This document shows positions 37,001 through 52,000 of a DNA stretch of 64,000 nt, in pieces. Made by a program: the position numbers and the translations under genes. The stretch comes from Branchiostoma floridae (lineage: Eukaryota; Chordata; Leptocardii; Amphioxiformes; Branchiostomatidae). The stretch spans positions 17,704,580 through 17,768,579 of the forward strand of contig NC_049991.1 of NCBI RefSeq assembly GCF_000003815.2, written 5' to 3'. Position 1 is the first letter of the stretch. Each line of letters opens with the position of its first letter. The notes beneath the pieces are model-generated. The model was not told where the DNA came from. It ran no database searches and worked only from the letters and a program-made list of their open reading frames with translations.

Positions 37001-40000
37001 TGCAGTGACACAGTACCTTATGTAACTGTTTGTAGTTGCTACCCATGATATTGCTTGTGTGGCGGAAGGTAAACAGTTGTAGTACGTGACAAGGGGGAGG
37101 TGTCTGGACTTAATGTGTGTGTGGAGGGGAGGGTTCGCAACCTTGAAATGGACAATCATAAATAATTGCCTATGCTTGGAGTTTGCACTTGATTTGANNN
37201 NNNNNNNNNNNNNNNNNNNNNNNNNNNNNNNNNNNNNNNNNNNNNNNNNNNNNNNNNNNNNNNNNNNNNNNNNNNNNNNNNNNNNNNNNNNNNNNNNAGT
37301 TCTCCTGAGGTAAATATGTACCACGCCCGTCCAGTAGTGTTGCGTTTGCCGTAGCCCGTCTCGATAGCTGTTTTACCACATAACCACACCTCACCACATC
37401 GGACCACTAGCTACCACGCCCCGTACAGGAGTGTTGCGTTTGCCGTAGCCCGTCTCAGTACTGTTTTACAGCAGAACCACACCTTACCACCGCGGACCAC
37501 TAGCTACCACGCCCCGCACAGGAGTGTTGCGTTTGCCGTGGCCCACCTCAGTCCTGTTTTACAGCAGAACCACACCTTACCACCGCGGACCACTAGCCCC
37601 CACGCCCCGCACAGGAGTGTTGCGTTTGCCGTAGCCCGTCTCGGTCTTGTTTTACGAACAACCACACCTTACACAGCGGACACTAGCTACCAGCCCCGTA
37701 GAGGAGTGTTGCGTTTGCCGTAGCCCGTCTCAATCCTGTCTTACCGTATAACCACACCTTACCACAGCGGACCACTAGCTACCACGCCCGTCCAGGAGTG
37801 TTGCATTTGGCGTAGCCCGTCTCGATCCTGTTTTACCACATAACCACACCTTACCACATCGGACCACTAGCTACCGCGCCCCGTACAGGAGTGTTGCGTT
37901 TGCCGTAGCCCGTCTCAGTACTGTTTTACAGCAGAACCACACCTTACCACCGCGGACCACTAGCCCCCACGCCCCGTAAGAAGTGTTGCGTTTGCCGTAG
38001 CCCGTCTCAGTACTGTTTTACCGAACAACCACACTTTACCACCGCGGACCACTAGCCCCCACGCCCCGCACAGGAGTGTTGCGTTTGCCGTAGCCCGTCT
38101 CGGTCTTGTTTTACCGAACAACCACACCTTACCACAGCGGACCACTAGCTACCACGCCCCGTACAGGAGTGTTGCGTTTGCCGTAGCCCGTCTCAGTACT
38201 GTTTTACAGCAGAACCACACCTTACCACCGCGGACCACTAGCCCCCACGCCCCGCACAGGAGTGTTGCGTTTGCCGTAGCCCGTCTCGGTCTTGTTTTAC
38301 CGAACAACCACACCTTACCACAGCGGACCACTAGCTACCATGCCCCGTAGAGGAGTGTTGCATTTGCCGTAGCCCGTCTCGGTCTTGTTTTACCGAACAA
38401 CCACGCCTTACCACAGAGGACCACTAGTTATCACGCCCCGTAGAGGAGTGATGCGTTTGCCCTAGCTCGTCTCAATCCTGTTTCACGGCAGAATCACACC
38501 TTACTACGTCATGCAGGCGTGGGTCACTTGATACGCCGCGCGCCTGTCCGCGTCTCCCGGCGATTTCATGACTGCCTTACAAGTTTTAACGCGCTATTTG
38601 CCATCAATTTCGTGATGTTACGGCTATGACGAGGATAGCGCGTTCGGGCATAGGGCCCGAAGTTTTCCCGCAGCCCTGGCTGCATTTGCCCGCACCCCTG
38701 GCTGCATTTGCCCGCACCCCTGGCTGCATTTGCCGGCGATTTCGTGATGGCTTACATGAACGCTTCGCCAGATTGTTGGACAGCCATATTTAGCTTATTT
38801 TTAATCACAACCTCCAAGATGATAGCATCTTTCTCGCACCTCTATGTTATAGATACTATTAGTAAGTGCTATTTATGATGCTTCTTTCGATGAAATTCAT
38901 CTTGGATTTCCATCGTTCCTCGATGACAAGACGTAAATGACATCAGTGACTGTGATCAAACATATAGAAAAGGAAGGTCTATAACAAGAAACATATGTAC
39001 GACCTTGCTATGGCATAGTTTCGTTTGTTACACATTGATAGTATTGATGATCCGTGAAGATTGGATATAAGATCTATTGTAATCTTTTATCGAAGTTTGC
39101 CACACAGCAGACGAATGTAGTGAGAGAACAGGTGTAATCACCTTTACTGACCTCGCCCCCTTTGTTTATTTGTTTATCAAGCGATCACCACAAAGCAGGT
39201 TTCTTCTTTTTTAAGCTAACAACTTAAACACGCTGAAGATTCTGAAGACTATATACCGACTTAAAGGTTTGCACCATCGCATACGGGGTATGCTCCTACA
39301 CTTTTTCGAAAGGTGTGGTGGGTTTTTAACGTGCGTGGGGTGTGTCTCTCCTCAAACAAGGGGCCTCCATTCAAAGTCCTATCCGAGGGATAAAATAGGT
39401 TCTAGATCTGTGAGGATGTAGCATTACAGTTTGATACATGGCGTCTATTAATGATATGAATCTTATGTTATTCCAATCGCAAAATTAGAAACGGAATTAT
39501 AAAGTAGACAATGTTGTTCCAATGATTCATTTCTAGCTTCGACTTATTGTTGCTGCAAGGGAATGATGCTGTAACTGTCTCTATACTCTAAGCTGATTAT
39601 CTGTTATATCATATGTTGGTTACACGCCCTTTCATTACTATAGTCAGGGGAGGTGTTTTATAAAATGGCGATGTAAAAAAAAATAGCAGGCTTATAGGAA
39701 TGGAAGAAACTTTAAAGGAACAAGCGTAGGTGAGTCTAGATGTCTTATACATCGACTCACAAGCCAGAGTGATAAAGAAATATTGAATAAAACTAGTCAG
39801 CCAATTCTGTTTGCAATAGATGTTGATGTAATCTTACATTTGACGTACATTTCTATGGAATTGTTTATCAACAAAACATCAGAAGGATAATGTTGCTTCA
39901 ATGACTCGATGAGAGTGTAGCATTGGTCCATAGTTGGTGTAGGGAAGAAAAATGATACATGTATACAGTGACTGTTTCGTTTCACTCTGAAATGATTGGC

Positions 40001-43000
40001 TAGCTCATATGTTGGTAAACAATTGATTTACTTACAAGACGATGATGTCGAGGAAAAGCCTACAGAGATTGTAGAAACCGAGATGTTTAAAGAAACAAGC
40101 GTAGGCGAGCATGCATATTTAGTGCATCCGGCAAAAACGTTTAAAACGTGAAGTGGACAACTTTGCTCCGATGACTTGCTTTATTGTTGCAGTGTGATAA
40201 GAAATAATATTGTGTATGTAGCTTATATTCTCACTTTCAACTTAAGCTGACATTTGCCACTCCCTTACATGGCTCTAGTCAGGAAAGGTGTACATGGATC
40301 TGAGATGGTGATGTAGAAAAAGATCAGAGCAGAAAATTCTATCAATATGCATAAACAAGCGTGGGTGGCGAATACATGTTTACTACATCAGCTTAGAAGC
40401 AGGAATGATGAAGAAGACTTCATTTAAACCTGCAGCCATATAATACTCGTTTACAAGAGATGATAATGAAATAGTACTAAATACATTTCAATATATGCAT
40501 GCTTGTTGCATGCTTGTTTACAAACAATACGTTGCTATAATGATTTGATGTGTAGTTTCCTTTCTACTATTGCAGTATGGAAAGAAATGATATAGATTTT
40601 TGCTCTCAACTAATTGATTCTGTTAAGATGCATTTTTTGTTACACTTCTTTTCTATTCAGCATGTTTGGCTTATGATTTGTATGTAATTCATACGTGTTA
40701 AGAGTAATTCAGAGAGCACTGTCGTCCCAATTATTTGATGTGAATTTGTCTTATTTTGGCTAGGTGGTAAAAAGGAATGAAGCAGCATCTTTCCTCAAAA
40801 CCCATTGAATCTGTAGCACTCCAAGTGTTACATCCCCTTATAGTGCTTATTATAAGTAAGGGGCGGTGTCTGAAGCACTTGGTGAAGACATGTTGATGTG
40901 AAAGATGTAGCAAGTTTACTAAGAGGGATGCATTTAAAGAAACATGGGTGCATGCGAATACATGTCTAATTCATAGGCTCACAAGCAAGAATAATGGAGA
41001 ACTTTTACCAAACATGCAGTCGAATTAAAATTGTCTATACGAGATGAAGATAGAACTATTTCTGGATTTTGATCAACGTTAATGCTATTTGGAATTGCTT
41101 ATTAAGAGAAAGATGTTGCTCCGACAATTTGATGTGTAGATTTGCTTTATTGTTGCTATGTGGAAATAAAGGATGATAAGCAACTGCCATTTCATTGTCA
41201 TCTTATTGGCTGTGTTATGTGATGGCAACTTCAGGCTCTCAACTTGAGAGTTCATAGCAGATTTTACTAATGTGGAGATAAAGCTTGTTCTATACAACCG
41301 TAGTGATGCTAAATTTAGCCATCGTGCCTTAGACTAGAGTTAAAGGGTGTTAAATACGGTTGCACTGTATGTAGTGGTTGGGCAATGTGAGTAGTGGCTA
41401 ATGATACTATAGCGTAATGAGATGCAAATATATGCACAGATTTTAGTTAATGAAAGTAATTACTAGTTTTGATTGTATGCATAACTAAGAATTAAGACTT
41501 AATTTTATGCACAACTAAGAACCAATTTATGCATACCTGAGGTCGACGACCTCTGGCCGAGCCCCATGACATATGGCCAATACTATGGTAGAGGTAGAAA
41601 TGATTTTTATGGTCTTGATGTCTACTTTTTACCCCGTGGACTCAACATCTGCTATGATCCATTTACCTAATGGTGTCAACACCTGGCCCATGAGAAACGC
41701 GTGTCTAAACGATTTTATTATCCTATGGTCTACACTTACCACATACCATCAACACATGGCACTGTGTGTGTGTGTGTGTGTACCTGTATGTGTGCGTGCA
41801 TGTCTAATGCCCTAAGGTCACTTATTTTCTCATAAACCTCAGCATCCATTTAAGTCTTCATTTTCTGCACCATTGCACTCGTAAATTACAGAGGGGTTGC
41901 TATTCGGAAACCCCAGTACTGTTCAAAATTGTTGTTGTTGACTACAAGCGGGAATGTATCACGGGTTAAAACAGTCCTTTGGATATTCTGTAGCCCCCAT
42001 CAAGAAAAAGGAACACCTACTCATGAATATTTACATTATAAATGCACTACCGGACTTAAGCGGAATAGGATAGTTTTTTCCACTGTGACACAGACTGATT
42101 TTACGAAAAAAAAATGCTGCCATTTTATTTGACAACTTATCAAGTATATTACAAATACCCGGTCTCCCTGCCGAAATTCTCATTCTGCCGAGCTTCGAGA
42201 CACTGAAAGCTGCGCCCGTTCCATGCTGCCGACACACATTCTGTGCGCACCACGTGTCCTGGCAGTGGGCACCTTTGTAAATGCATGAAGTAAAGGTATA
42301 GTCTCCTTTTTAAATTCCTTTTGTAGAGAGTTCAAAGTTATGTTTCTGCTGTTACTTGGCCTGTCTGTGCCTGTGTGTAAATAATATGTCTGGGNNNNNN
42401 NNNNNNNNNNNNNNNNNNNNNNNNNNNNNNNNNNNNNNNNNNNNNNNNNNNNNNNNNNNNNNNNNNNNNNNNNNNNNNNNNNNNNNNNNNNNNNNNNNNN
42501 NNNNNNNNNNNNNNNNNNNNNNNNNNNNNNNNNNNNNNNNNNNNNNNNNNNNNNNNNNNNNNNNNNNNNNNNNNNNNNNNNNNNNNNNNNNNNNNNNNNN
42601 NNNNNNNNNNNNNNNNNNNNNNNNNNNNNNNNNNNNNNNNNNNNNNNNNNNNNNNNNNNNNNNNNNNNNNNNNNNNNNNNNNNNNNNNNNNNNNNNNNNN
42701 NNNNNNNNNNNNNNNNNNNNNNNNNNNNNNNNNNNNNNNNNNNNNNNNNNNNNNNNNNNNNNNNNNNNNNNNNNNNNNNNNNNNNNNNNNNNNNNNNNNN
42801 NNNNNNNNNNNNNNNNNNNNNNNNNNNNNNNNNNNNNNNNNNNNNNNNNNNNNNNNNNNNNNNNNNNNNNNNNNNNNNNNNNNNNNNNNNNNNNNNNNNN
42901 NNNNNNNNNNNNNNNNNNNNNNNNNNNNNNNNNNNNNNNNNNNNNNNNNNNNNNNNNNNNNNNNNNNNNNNNNNNNNNNNNNNNNNNNNNNNNNNNNNNN

Positions 43001-46000
43001 NNNNNNNNNNNNNNNNNNNNNNNNNNNNNNNNNNNNNNNNNNNTGAAATACAGATACTAATTGGATATTTAGAACAAAAATAATCAGAAAAACTTCACAA
43101 AACACATGTCTAAGTATATTAAACATTGCCCATTTTTGGTGAACAGTGATAAGGGCCCTCATTAATTTCTATGTTATTTTATGTGTTTGCTGCTAGATAC
43201 ATTACTGTAGGTTGCCGTTTATGCATATAATGTTTTTCTTTTAATCTATCTATTCTGGAACACGAATAAAAGAGGGGTTAGGAAATGCAGAAAAATATAC
43301 AGAAATGGAAACCAAGTACCACATAGTTTATGTTCATGAAGTATGTACATCTGTTTGACGCCATTTTAGGTGTAACGCCATCACACTTTGAATCTCCTAA
43401 TTAGTCTAGAAGTTGTTTTTACCGCCACAAACCTTCTGTGTGGCTCTGATACAAGAAGACTCTGCTGATCACAAATTTATTCATAAGCTCTCTCTACTTT
43501 CCCTAGTATATCCAAATAAACTAGAATTAGGTATTTTGCTCTGCTGGTGACATACCGTTTACAAAAACACTCTACTCTACTAAACCCACATTTAAGATGC
43601 TTTTCTGCAAAATGAAAACCTGTTTCAGTGAAAACTTGCACCAAGAGCTTGTTTTAGATGAACAGTTATTTTTCATCATTGGTCGCTAGCATAACTTAAT
43701 GTTTGCATGATGAAGTCTGTGACGAGAGCCAGACGAGGCACTGCAAGTGCAAGCGACAGGTAGGACACATAGAATTGAGAAGATGGCTGATAAATAAACA
43801 GTCTCCAGTTACTAAAATGTGACAATTGTCTTAGTTGAATCAGCCATTGATTAGATCACACTGACTTATAGCATAACTCTGCGGATGACATCCTCTGGAG
43901 ACCCCAAATTTGCGTGAGGGTGTCAAAAAAATCCAGCAAGACATTATTTGTAGGCATAGCGAACCGCACCAGTTTCGCATTGGAACGCGAGGCCGCGCGG
44001 TGCAGAAATTTTCTTTCAAACGTATCCTACACGTAACCGCTGGAAAAATGTCGCCAAAATTGTGCTGGCAATAATCTATGGAATATTTGCTATCAATCTG
44101 TGGTATTTGTTTTCCAAAATGCGTAATAACAAGTGTGCTAAAAATCGGTAAAGTCGGAGATACGGTCGAAAAAACCCTACGTTCCGCCGCCGAAAACGCG
44201 GCACCGGCCCGCGCGCGGCGCGGTTGAAAATGCCTCTTTTCAACTAAAAACCGGCGGACTTCCTGTTCGACTATATAAACTTCTGGGAATTATATCATGT
44301 AAAAAGGGAAAGATCAAGGTTCACGACGGTGATTGTGCAATTTTCATAGCTTGCGGCACACTGAAATGGCGGGCCAGTGAAAAAATTTGTCAAAAGTAAG
44401 TGCGATATTTTACTATTTATATAAATGTTGACAACAATGCACAAACACAGTAATAAACCTGGGTGCCTTGTGATTGTTTATGTTTGGTTTTTGTTTTTAT
44501 TATACGCGAGTTTAGGGTGCCGGGTTTAGCGATACATTTGAGCGGATTTTTGGGACGTGCGGAAATGGCCCGCCGTAAGGCGGGTGGGAGGGGGGCGTTA
44601 CGAGCGCACGCCTGAACGCGCTGTTATTTCATCGTATTATGGGATATTCTCCTACTAATTAGTTCTAGGGGCGGTGTTTTATTATGTGAAAACTGTACCT
44701 TACTTTTAGAGTATATTAGACAGATTATTCTGGGCAATTCTACAACGCCAGTTTGCAAATAATTTGTCAAGTAATGTTAGTATCATATTTCATCCCTTTC
44801 AGTCGGGAGTGGCAGTGCAGTGGTTATAACTATAGGAAAATATCCCTTTGCATGTATACACACAGAAAGTGGATGCTAATTACTATGTTTTGGTGTTATT
44901 TAGTAAACGAAGAGGACAGCCGGAAGACATTCGCTGGGACATTGTTTACAGGCTGGATTAAAGTTTTAAACAAGAACTATCATGTGGCTACAGATGTTTT
45001 ACTGAGGGATGACTGCAGTGTTGAAGAATTTTATAAGCTTAGATTAAGAAATGAATCTGCTCTTCATTCTTGTCAAATCTGGAAACAGGAAGAATTACAA
45101 TATTATCATTCAGTGTACTTTATGACATATATCAGTTCCTGTCACTTGTCATAGACTTAACACCGTGACATATGTTGTGTAATGTGATGCTTTTAGTCTA
45201 GCCAGTTAATTAGCATATCTTATTACTAATTAGTAGACATAGTTGAATATCACTGTTAATTAATTTGTATCTAATTGCTGCATGCTGTTTGAATTCTAGA
45301 AAAAAAATATTGTTTCTTGTAGCCACACATAAATGGTTTAATATTTTAAAGACATCTAATTAGCTTGTTTGTCAATTAAAATCAGGTAGTTTAATCAATG
45401 TATGTATATGCAGGTAATAAACTAAACATTAAAAAGCAAAAGTTATCCTTGCTTGAATACAAATATATATTAGTTATATACATATCATTTGTCATATCAG
45501 CCATGATATCCAAATGTTTATTTTGCAAAGATGCAGTTTACTGGATACAACTAATCAGCAGTTTTAATTAGCCTTTTTTACATAAACAATTATTTTTGCA
45601 GTTCACTTTATTTTTGAGATCTGTTTTCATGTAAATTTAAGATGTGAGACAGCCTTTCACAGCAAATATCACACGAGGTCAAGTAATGTAACCTCAGACA
45701 CGTGTATGCATTTACATATTCCAGTCATGAAGCTCATTTGCATATTTCATCAATTAAAATCCAAAACATGCCTTCTATACCTACCTACCTACCTACCTAG
45801 TCCCTTGACCTCCAGGTCGTTGGGGGGACAAGGTAGACATGAAATCGAGAGTTGCCTCCAGGTTCGTCTATCCCTAGCCAGGGTTATCCTTCTATACTTG
45901 ATGACAAAAATCAAAAGTGATTCAAGTCTTAGGTTTGCCTTGTCAGCTAGGAGTATTTCTATACACCTTGCAGTGTGGAAAGAGACCTTTTTTTTAATCA

Positions 46001-49000
46001 TTTCATGAGATATTACCTAATAAGGCCTAATTAGCATATAATGCAAATAATTTTCTATAAAATTTCTGTGTCTGGGTAGCCCCTTGCCTGATTTCAAGCT
46101 CTTGAAAATTTGGAGACTGTAGCATCAAAAGTGAGAGAGTTTTAGTCAAAAATATGTGAATAATTGTGGATTTCTGGCTATTTATGGTCAACTTAAAAAA
46201 AAATCTATGAAATCTCAACTTTGTCGTATTGTAAAACGGAAAAAAGTATGATGACTGGAAGAATTTGATCTATGAGACTGAACTATTTTCGATGAATTTC
46301 AGCTTATGCAAAAAATTGGTGTGCTGTGCCTATAGATGCTTCTAACCTACAGAACTACACATCCAGCCCATTCTTTCACAGGATTGGTTTGTCTTATGTA
46401 CGTGACAATAGTCACCATTTCAATAATGTGTTATTGTCATTCTTGAGAGGAAATATTCAGAGGGGAACAAGGTCCCTGTGGTCACATGTTCTGACCAGTC
46501 AAATGTATGAGTTTGTCCAATTTATTGTGTTGGAAATTGCACTTCAACTTTATTCAAAATGACTTCTACCAACACAGATTAAATTTGAAGTTATGATAAT
46601 TTTGTATTTACATAGATTTTATTTTAGAGGTTCCAATGAAGTCTGTCACTACGACTGAAAACCTTGAATTAATTGATGTTTATCAAATTTACATAGTTTT
46701 GAATCATTCGACAGACGCAATAAATATACAGCAGGTGGCCAACCTTACACATGCAGCAAGCGATGGAAATCAAACAATTCGACATTTTAATGATAAAACG
46801 AATTAAATGTCCAGGGCAAACAACCCAAACTCCAGAAAAGGCTCTTTAAATATTCCACTTGATACAATGCTATGTGATATACGTGAAGAGCCAGCGTTTC
46901 GCTTTGATACAGGTGAGCCAGACATGAATACAGGACAAGAATCCGAGGTTAAGGCACAAACAACAACTTTAAACGCCCAGACCAACGACACCACTGATGC
47001 ATGTGAACAGCGTACTCAAGATGACAACAGCCATTTTTACGTATTTGACGACGTTGAACCGTACTCTGTCACATACGCGTATGAGAATGAAGCATATCAT
47101 GTAGGATCCTCTTCAGAAGCATCTTCAAAACCGCTTCGAAGTACAACAACTGATACAAGCGATATAAAAGGATCTGACGAACATTTGGCCGAGTCACCAG
47201 GTAGTACCTCTGCCGAAAATCATCCATCAGAAGACACCAGGGATGTCTCCGATGACAATGGTCCCCGGATTCCCCAAAACAAACGTAAGAGCAACGCTGA
47301 TGTACAGAAGCCGCAGAAGGACGCAGACGGTCTTCGTGCAAATCCGATGTACGCTGCAAGCGGTCGCCAACAGGCAACAAATGGTACGACAACCCTAATT
47401 ATCATATGTAGTGTCTGTTGTTGTGCTATCACCATTTAGATCTTGATTGTTGTAACTATGAAGCTCTCATATGACACGCAAAATAGTTCAATAAGTAGGT
47501 CTCCTTTTCTCTTGAGGGTGAGTTTGTGCATTGTCTTATGGAATTGTCTCTCTAACTACCCGCTCGAACAACTGTGATACATGGTCTAAGATATCTATTG
47601 ATTTGAGATTTGGAAGAGGTCCCTGTTTGTGCTGTAGGATATATATGGTGGAAAATGGCAGAGGTATAGGTCTGCAATGCTCTTTGTACCTTTCTTTTTA
47701 CTATGTATGTGTTGTTGCAATTTGGCCCTTCACATTTGATTACATTCTCACTGAATTCAATTGTGTTGTATTTCGCAGACTCTTGTTCTATCAAGCGGTG
47801 TTTCTGCCTCATCACCACTGTTATCCTGGTAGGACTGATGACTGGTGCGGGATTTCTCGCAGGGATGTACCACAACACGCAGGAGCAGGGCATGCAAATG
47901 GTAAACTGTGAAACCATGCATCATTTAGTAGTCATGTTCTTTTATCACAGAGTAAATCTCATACTGTTCGGATGATTTCATCTGCATTTCATGCTGGCAA
48001 ACCATTTATGAACAGACTCCTTTAAAATCTTGTATTTTTATCTCCATTCGAACGCATATGTATATCTATATATACATATATATATATATATATGTGTATA
48101 CGTTTATATGTATATGTATGTATATGTCCATATATGTTTGTAAGTATATATATAATTAAATATATATACTTGTTGGACCACCTTATCCTACCGCTGTACA
48201 TTATTTTATTTCATCCCGCATTGTTTTGTCCTTTGTCTATTTTATTTTCAAATGTCCCAGTGGTAATGTTGATATTAGCTTTGCCAGAGTACATCACCAC
48301 TGTGTCTTGTTCACTGATATGTAAACCAATAAAAAAAAACAGAGATATGAGGTATAGACTCATTCACATTTGGGACCAAGTTCTTCCGGATACTTCACGC
48401 TAGACAATTACGTTTTTCTTCAGCCCGAACATATCCAAGGCGCCAGAAACCACACCGCGTTGATGGTTACCATGCCGGTTGCCATCGTCGACTCTGCCAG
48501 TACACCTCGCTCAATTCTCCTCAGCACTGACGGTATGTTTGTCTATTTGTCTTGATATTTAGCATGTGTATACTGTTAAAACATTATTGATATATGTACA
48601 AAGTTAAAGAACTTACCGTTCCAAACCATCTCCGCCAGCATGTAAGTATATCTATTTGTCACTATTTGAAATGCATATAGTGACATATGTAACTATAGTT
48701 AATATACTGTAATACATGCAAAACCTATACGACATGTACATTGAAATGGTGTTACATTCAACGTGAATGTCATCTTATATCGTGGGTAATCTCTGATTTC
48801 TCATACAAAATACACACTAAACAGTTACATTCAATGTTATAGGACCTCTACCTGATGTTCTTGCCAGCTCGGCCAGAACCAGTTCTGATGGCAAGTATAA
48901 TTATCTTGATTTGTAGTATGGAAATTTCTTTCTCTTTCTCTCTCAAACACACAAACGTTAACCTTAAAAGGGTGTCCACTTACCAAAAGCGCTGTCATCT

Positions 49001-52000
49001 CCAGAGAGAGAGAGAGAGAAACCGAGAAACACACACGGACACACAAAGACAAACAAACACACACCCAAACACACAATGTACATGTACCTTTAAAATGGAG
49101 CGCTTGTGTTGTTACAGAACTTGATGTTACAAGCTCCATAATCACCAAACCCCCCACTCTCGGCAGCACTGCAGGTAAATATATTTGTCTTTAGATATAG
49201 GAGAGTGAGTCAAAACTACGGTACCATAATGCACAGNNNNNNNNNNNNNNNNNNNNNNNNNNNNNNNNNNNNNNNNNNNNNNNNNNNNNNNNNNNNNNNN
49301 NNNNNNNNNNNNNNNNNNNNNNNNNNNNNNNNNNNNCAGTGATTTGCTCGTTTTCTGTCAAAGAGGTTTCTTTTAAGTCTTCTCCATTTGTATGGAAACA
49401 TATTGAAACTAATTGTATGTCCATAGGCTGTCCAACTGTCGTGATTAGGTCAACTGTACTAGTTACCTAATGAAGGGTATTTGCTGCCTTGATTTATGAC
49501 TTCACATAGACATAAATGAGAATGAAACAAGCGAAATAAAATTTGGAAAAAAAGTATAGCTGCTTTTGGAGAACCTCATATAAGTTTCAATGTAACTTTC
49601 TTTTTCAAATTAAGCCATGAACTTAATCTATACCACCATCATCTATAATCACCGCAGGCTAATTAATAAACCTTTCCCTTACTCAATATGTTCACTTTCT
49701 CAATCTCTTTGCTTGTTAGCTTCACTACAACGGAACATGATACCCAGAATATAAAAAAAAACGTGTTCCTCCTAAACTTAAGCTAAACTACAAAGAAATC
49801 GTGAAGAGGTAACACATGCTTAAAACTTCTTTTTTTCTTCTTCTTTTGTCACTTAGACACAAATGAATGTGCCAGTAAACCATGCCAACATGGACAATGT
49901 GTGAACCAAGATGGCGGATACAAATGTACCTGCTCACCTGGATGGACTGGACAGAACTGTCAGCAAGGTCAGTTTTCTTTGAAAGGTCTACGAGTTTAAG
50001 CTTTATATAGCTTAAGCTTTACATTCCAGCACCACGTCTTCAAACTTTCTCATCGCATCGCATCGTATACTTCAATAAGGTTTATTCATTGACAATACAT
50101 ACTTCTTTTTCATCCAGACATCAATGAATGCATGGAAAAGACATGCGGACATGGAGACTGCGTGAACAACGATGGCGGATACAAATGCACCTGCTCACCT
50201 GGATGGACTGGACAGAAATGTCTGCAAGGTGAGCCTTTGTTTTCCGAAGTATTGATCAATGAAGTCTTCAAACTTTCCTTTTAATCAGCTTTGGTTAGGA
50301 TGACTTAGTGACAGTCAGTTTGTATCCGCCATCTTGGCTCACACAATGTCCATGTTGGCATGGGCTTCCAATGCATTCATTGATGACTGTTTCCATGATC
50401 GCACAGACATCAATAAATGCATTGAACAACCATGTGGGCAAGAAAAAAGAGCTGTTTTGAAAAACGTTTTTGAACATATTCTTCTTAGTTTTTTCCACTG
50501 TTTCTAGTCTTTAAACATCCCATATTAGTCATGCTATTTAGTAACAATATGTTTTCCTTGATTAACAGACAAGGATGAATGCATTGGAAATCCATGTGGA
50601 CATGGAAGTTGTGTGAACCAAGATGGCGGATATAAATGCATATGCTCACCTGGATGGACGGGAAAGAACTGTCAGCAAGGTGAGTTCTTTTTGTGAAGTC
50701 TTTAGAGCTATTTGAACGTGTTCTTCTTAGTTTGTTTCCATTCTTTCATTCTTTTTTCCAGTCTTCGATCATTCTTTATTAATCATATTTTTGTGATTAA
50801 TTTTTTACACGTTTTCATGAATACACAGACATCAATGAATGCATTGGAAATCCATGCCAACATGGACGCTGTGTGAATCAAGATGGTGGATACAAATGTA
50901 ACTGCTCACCTAGATAGACTGGACAGAACTGCCAAGAAGGTGGCATCTTTTCCAAGTCTTTGAACGGAAGTTTTTGAATGTGTCCTTTTTAATTCTTTTC
51001 AGTCTTTTGTACCCAGTCTTCAAACATTCTTTATTAATCATGCTTTGGTTAGGTTAATTTGGTGACAGTGCATGTTTTTATGAACGCACAGACATCAATG
51101 AATGCATTGGAACCCCATGCCAACATGGACGATGTGTGAACCAAGATGGCGGATACAAATGTACCTGCTCGCCTGGATGGACTGGACAGAACTGTCAGCA
51201 AGGTGTGTTCTATGTTTGAACGTCAATAAATTCTTTTATGTTTTAGCAGTTGTCTAGTTAGCTCACAATTCGAACTCCCCTTCTTCCAATCATGCTTTAA
51301 TTTAGCTTGATTTAGTGACAAGATGTTTTTATCTTTATCACACAGACATCAATGAATGCACCGAAAAGCCTTGCCGACATGGTCGCTGTGTGAACCAAGA
51401 TGGCGGATACAAATGTATCTGCTCGCCTGGATGGATTGGACAAAAATGTCAGCAAGGTACGTTCTATTTTGAAAGTTCTGCTCGAACTGTCGCTCCCGGT
51501 TACAATCGGTAATTAAGATTTCCTGCTTTCTTAAACCAACTTCATTTGGTACAATATACATTGTTTTACTACATCAAACAGACATAAATGAATGCATCAA
51601 AACACCATGCCAACATGGACGCTGTGAGAACAAGGATGGCGGTTACAAATGTACCTGCTCACCTGAATGGACTGGAAAGAACTGCCAGCAAGGTGTGTTC
51701 TGTTTTTGGAAGTTTTTGATATTTCAATAGTTGTTTTAATCTTGTTCTACTCAGTTTTATTTTAGTGACAATACATGTCTTAATTCATCACACAGAAGTA
51801 AATGAATGCATTGAAAAGCCATGCCAAAATGGACAATGTGTGAACCAAGATGGCGGATACAAATGTACCTGCTCACCTGGATGGACTGGAAAGAACTGTC
51901 AGCAAGGTGACTTCTTTTCGATGTCTTTAGAGCTCTTCGAATGGAATTTTTTCAATGTGTTATTTTTAGTTTTTTTCCAGTCTTTTTTCCCGGTCTTCAA